Below are positions 61,415 through 64,000 of a stretch of DNA of 64,000 nt, piece by piece. Position numbers and translations under genes: made by a program. Source of the DNA: Mycolicibacterium sp. BiH015 (GTDB taxonomy: Bacteria; Actinomycetota; Actinomycetes; Mycobacteriales; Mycobacteriaceae); the NCBI RefSeq assembly GCF_027706845.1, contig NZ_JAQGCZ010000005.1, positions 491,733 through 555,732 of the forward strand, given 5' to 3'. Under the pieces are notes generated by a model that was given only the letters and a program-made list of their open reading frames with translations, did not search any database and was not told the origin of the DNA. How positions within the stretch are numbered: position 1 is the first letter of the stretch; each line of letters opens with the position of its first letter.

Positions 61415-62480
61415 ACCGGATCCGGCATCCCGGCAGCTTCTGGTCGACGAGATCCGTGAGCTGCTGCACCCAGCGACCCTTCCACGCCGTCTTGTAGCGG
61501 ACGTTCCACTGGCCGTTCTGACTCCTTTTGAGCTGCTGCAGATCCGGTCGCCACAGCAGGTCTTCGGCCTTCGGGTGCCAACCCAGGTTGATGTCGTGCA
61601 GACCTTCGTTGTGGGTCAGGAAGATCACCTCGGCGGCCAGCTGGCGGCGGGTGCGTTCACTGGTGTTGTCCGCGATCTGCTCCAGCAGCTCTGACCAGTC
61701 GGCGCGCCAGTTCTCGTGCACGATCACCGGGCTGAGGTTGAGGTGCACCTCGTAGCCCGCCTCGACGAAGTCGTCGATGGCGGCGATGCGGTCGGCGACC
61801 TTCGACGTGCGGATGTCGACCAGCTTCGAGGTCTCGCCCGGCATCACGCTGAAGCGCACCCGTGTCCCGCCGGCCGGGTCATACGTCAGCAGCTCCCGGT
61901 TGACGAGCTTGGTCGCAAAGCTCGCCTTGGCGTTCGGGATTCGCGCGAACAGGCCCACGAGGTCGCGGACATTGTCGGACAGCATCGCGTCGACCGAACA
62001 GTCGCTGTTCTCACCGATGTCGTAGACCCAGTCGATGGGATCGCATTGATTGGGCTCGGGTTTGATACCTTGCCGGGCGGCGTGGCGCTCCAGATAGCCG
62101 AGGATCTTGTCGATATTGGTGAAGACGGTGATCGGGTTCGCGTAGCCCTTGCGTCGCGGGACGTAGCAATAGGCGCACGCCATCGCACAACCGTTGGCGG
62201 TGGACGGGGCGATCCAGTCGCTGGACCGCTCGTTGCGGCGCGCGGCCAGGCTCTTCTTCTCCCCGAGCACGAGGACCTCTTGTTTGATACGCACCCAGTC
62301 CTCGACGTTGCCGGCATTGCCGTACAAGCCCGGGATCTGTTGGTGTGAGGGCACTTCGATGAGCTCTGCACCCGCGAAGCGCTCCACGACCTGACGTCCG
62401 CGCCCAGAGTGTTGGACACCGGGCTCGTGATAGATGCGCCTGATGTCGAGGAGGCGTTCGGCCAACGGCGTCGGGTTCAT
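61404..62480 (-). CDS. Radical SAM protein of the spore-photoproduct-lyase-like (Rv2578c) family
   Basis: 358 residues. The CX3CX2C cluster motif is in GCAMACAYCYVPRRKGYANP. An SPL-like barrel follows with FVEAGYEVHLNLSPVIVHENW. Mycobacteria do not form classical endospores, so the substrate is unclear; Rv2578c is the M. tuberculosis equivalent. The ATG at 62480 overlaps the bluB stop (ATGA), linking it to B12 genes. An open upstream frame to 62720 is antisense-like noise inside bluB. Confidence 0.85.
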   Translation of the reverse strand: MNPTPLAERLLDIRRIYHEPGVQHSGRGRQVVERFAGAELIEVPSHQQIPGLYGNAGNVEDWVRIKQEVLVLGEKKSLAARRNERSSDWIAPSTANGCAMACAYCYVPRRKGYANPITVFTNIDKILGYLERHAARQGIKPEPNQCDPIDWVYDIGENSDCSVDAMLSDNVRDLVGLFARIPNAKASFATKLVNRELLTYDPAGGTRVRFSVMPGETSKLVDIRTSKVADRIAAIDDFVEAGYEVHLNLSPVIVHENWRADWSELLEQIADNTSERTRRQLAAEVIFLTHNEGLHDINLGWHPKAEDLLWRPDLQQLKRSQNGQWNVRYKTAWKGRWVQQLTDLVDQKLPGCRIRYAF

Positions 62481-63112
62481 CGCCGGTAGCGCTCGTGGTG
62501 GAGCACGCTGGACAAGGAAGAGCGCGCACGCCAGCCGAAGCGCTCCAGGTCCGGGACGTCGGGCACCTCGGCGACGTGGCCCACGCACAGCCAGGCGATG
62601 GGGCGGACGTGGTCGGGCATGCCGACGAGTGTGCGGAGGAACTGCTCGCGGTAGAAGGACACCCAGCCGACCCCGAGATCTTCGACAGTCGCTGCGAGCC
62701 AGAGGTTCTGGATCGCACACACCACCGAGAAGAGGCCGGCGTCGGGAATGGCGTGACGTCCCAGCACCTGCGGACCGCCACGGGTCGGGTCGTAGCCGAC
62801 GACGACGCCGAGGCCGGATTCGCAGATCCCTTCGATCTTGATGCGTTCGAATGTCTCGGCGCGCTCGCCCGACAAGCCGGCGGCGAACACCTCGCGTTCG
62901 TTGGCGACGTGGTCGCGGAACGCGTGCAGGGTCTGTGGTGCCCGCACGACGACGAAATCCCAGGGCTGCGACATGCCCACCGACGGAGCTGCGTGGGCGG
63001 CCAGCAGGATTCGTTCCAGAACGTCGTCGGAAGGCGGCACACCCGTGAACTCGCGTCGGGTGTCGCGGCGCCGGTTGATGACGTCGTACAGCGCTGTCGC
63101 ACAGTCGGTCAC
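62477..63112 (-). CDS. bluB: 5,6-dimethylbenzimidazole synthase
   Basis: 211-residue nitroreductase-fold flavin destructase. RRRDTRREFTGVPPSDDVL, AAPSVGMSQPWDFVVVR, ESGLGVVVGYDPTRGGPQVLG and WLAATVEDLGVGWVSFYREQF are BluB hallmarks that distinguish it from nitroreductases. It converts FMNH2 to the lower ligand of B12. GTG start overlaps the cobM stop. Confidence 0.9.
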   Translation of the reverse strand: MTDCATALYDVINRRRDTRREFTGVPPSDDVLERILLAAHAAPSVGMSQPWDFVVVRAPQTLHAFRDHVANEREVFAAGLSGERAETFERIKIEGICESGLGVVVGYDPTRGGPQVLGRHAIPDAGLFSVVCAIQNLWLAATVEDLGVGWVSFYREQFLRTLVGMPDHVRPIAWLCVGHVAEVPDVPDLERFGWRARSSLSSVLHHERYRR

Positions 63113-63891
63113 GTCAGTCCGTCCCGCGTGACCGAGCGATCACGCGCGGGGTCGTAGAGGTGGCTCTCCCCGGCGCAGGGATCCGGTGGGATCGCGAGCG
63201 CACGCCCCACCAGGATCACCGCCGCCTGCCGTAGCTGTGCGTCTTCGACTGCGTCGGCGATGTCGGCGACGGTGCCCCGCAGCACCAGCTCCTGCGGCTG
63301 CGATGCCCGGTAGACGACGACCACCGGGCAGCCGGAGCCGTAGTCGGGTGCGAGCTCGGCCATCAGCTCCCGGATCCGGGTGACGGCCAGGTGAAGCACC
63401 AGCGTCGCCTGTGTCGCGGCAAAAGCTTTGAGCGACTCGGTCTCCGGCATCGCTGTCGAGCGCTGCTGGGTTCGCGTCAACACCACCGACTGCGCGACCA
63501 GTGGCACCGTCAGCTCCCGGCCGACCCGGGCGGCCGCCGCCGCGTACGCGGGTACCCCGGGAGTGACAGCCCACGGCACACCGGCGACGTCGAGGCGGCG
63601 TGTCTGCTCCGACACCGCCGAGTACACCGACGGGTCCCCGGACACCAGCCGCACGATCCGCAACCCCGCCCGGTGGCCGTCGACGAGCCGAGCCACGATC
63701 GTGTCGAGATCGAGGTCGCCGGTGTCGACCAGTTCCGCGCCATGCGAGCAGTGCATCAGCACGCCTGGGTCGAGGTAGCTGCCCGGGTAGAGGACGAGTT
63801 CGGCCTCGCCGAGCAACCTGGTGGCACGCACGGTGAGAAGATCTGCGGCGCCGGGTCCCGCGCCGACGAATTGCACCGCAAGGTCATTCAT
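63109..63891 (-). CDS. cobM: Precorrin-4 C11-methyltransferase
   Basis: 260 residues. SAM-tetrapyrrole methylase fold: VQFVGAGPGAADLLTVRATRLL, LVSGDPSVYSAVSEQTRRL, TPGVPAYAAAAARVGRELTVP and PVVVVYRASQPQEL. It is the first gene of a four-gene leftward operon cobM-bluB-radical SAM-hypothetical, facing the cobF operon. Confidence 0.93.
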   Translation of the reverse strand: MNDLAVQFVGAGPGAADLLTVRATRLLGEAELVLYPGSYLDPGVLMHCSHGAELVDTGDLDLDTIVARLVDGHRAGLRIVRLVSGDPSVYSAVSEQTRRLDVAGVPWAVTPGVPAYAAAAARVGRELTVPLVAQSVVLTRTQQRSTAMPETESLKAFAATQATLVLHLAVTRIRELMAELAPDYGSGCPVVVVYRASQPQELVLRGTVADIADAVEDAQLRQAAVILVGRALAIPPDPCAGESHLYDPARDRSVTRDGLT

Positions 63892-64000
63892 CGAGGCCGA
63901 GTCTAGGCGGGCGGCCGCGGCGTCTAGGTGTACCGAGACTGGACGTTGGTAGCAGGCGTGTTGGGTTGATATGAAGAGAACCTCCGGGTGAGGTGTGGAT
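63892..64000. other. Right-edge non-coding tail
   Basis: 109 bases after the cobM start with no supportable gene. It should contain the cobM promoter. The last 40 bases (GTTGATATGAAGAGAACCTC ... GTGTGGAT) look different in composition and may belong to a feature continuing beyond the window; I cannot identify it. Confidence 0.4.

Overview
The window is high-GC actinobacterial DNA from a fast-growing Mycobacterium (Mycolicibacterium-type). Diagnostic content includes a trehalose polyphleate (TPP) locus (Pks, PapA, MmpL10, FadD23-type ligase, PE-PPE-domain acyltransferase), a mycobacterial Sdh1 operon ordered like Rv0250c-Rv0247c, a nirBD / sirohydrochlorin chelatase / HemD-wHTH / AAC(2') / PxpBC / FecB2 run matching the M. 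tuberculosis Rv0252-Rv0265c neighbourhood, and a cobalamin cluster that keeps cobF. No tRNA, rRNA, CRISPR array or complete insertion sequence was recognised.

Layout. 1-11.5 kb: TPP cell-envelope lipid locus (Pks cut by the left edge) plus a GAP-family membrane protein. 11.6-16.2 kb: 2-oxoglutarate/Fe(II)-type oxygenase with a flavin reductase, a rhodanese, and a large acyl-CoA dehydrogenase divergent from an Lrp/AsnC regulator. 16.2-20.7 kb: Sdh1 operon whose last gene encodes an unusual hexapeptide-repeat protein that turns into a ladder of cysteines spaced every three residues. 20.7-25.3 kb: isocitrate-lyase/PEP-mutase-type enzyme, Usp protein and a seven-gene Asp23/AmaP envelope-stress-type operon. 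25.3-27 kb: diguanylate cyclase and a small membrane protein. 27.1-34.7 kb: assimilatory nitrite reductase with ferredoxin, siroheme-supply genes, intrinsic aminoglycoside acetyltransferase and the 5-oxoprolinase subunits. 34.8-40.3 kb: transporters and membrane proteins (YhhQ, FecB2, YeiH, LysE, TspO-like). 40.4-41.8 kb: a frameshifted DUF2252 gene. 41.8-47.3 kb: tripartite tricarboxylate transporter operon with RraA-type aldolase, a beta-hydroxyacid dehydrogenase and an IclR regulator. 47.6-51.1 kb: small secreted and membrane proteins, AI-2E transporter, DUF5718. 51.1-55.8 kb: TetR regulator divergent from a secreted alpha/beta hydrolase, then cutinase and a flavin monooxygenase. 55.9-63.9 kb: LysG, then cobF-cobQ-cobK-cobU, Nei2, and an opposing cobM-bluB-radical SAM-hypothetical operon.

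How it works together. Several regulatory signals can be read directly. One dyad (GTGAT-N7-ATCAC) lies in front of both the tct operon and its iclR gene. A 34-bp AT-rich palindrome sits between the tetR gene and the hydrolase. A palindrome sits between the lrp gene and the acyl-CoA dehydrogenase. GTGA-N6-TCAC (CRP-like) sites precede the sdh1 and asp23 operons. The exporter gene lysE and its presumed activator gene lysG are 17 kb apart, yet each keeps the same GCTAA-N16-TTAGC dyad, so the usual divergent pair appears to have been split. Two copies of a 63-66 bp hairpin repeat lie in intergenic gaps.

The strongest candidates for undescribed biology are the Cys-ladder solenoid protein next to Sdh1, the Asp23 multi-paralog operon, and the dispersed hairpin family.
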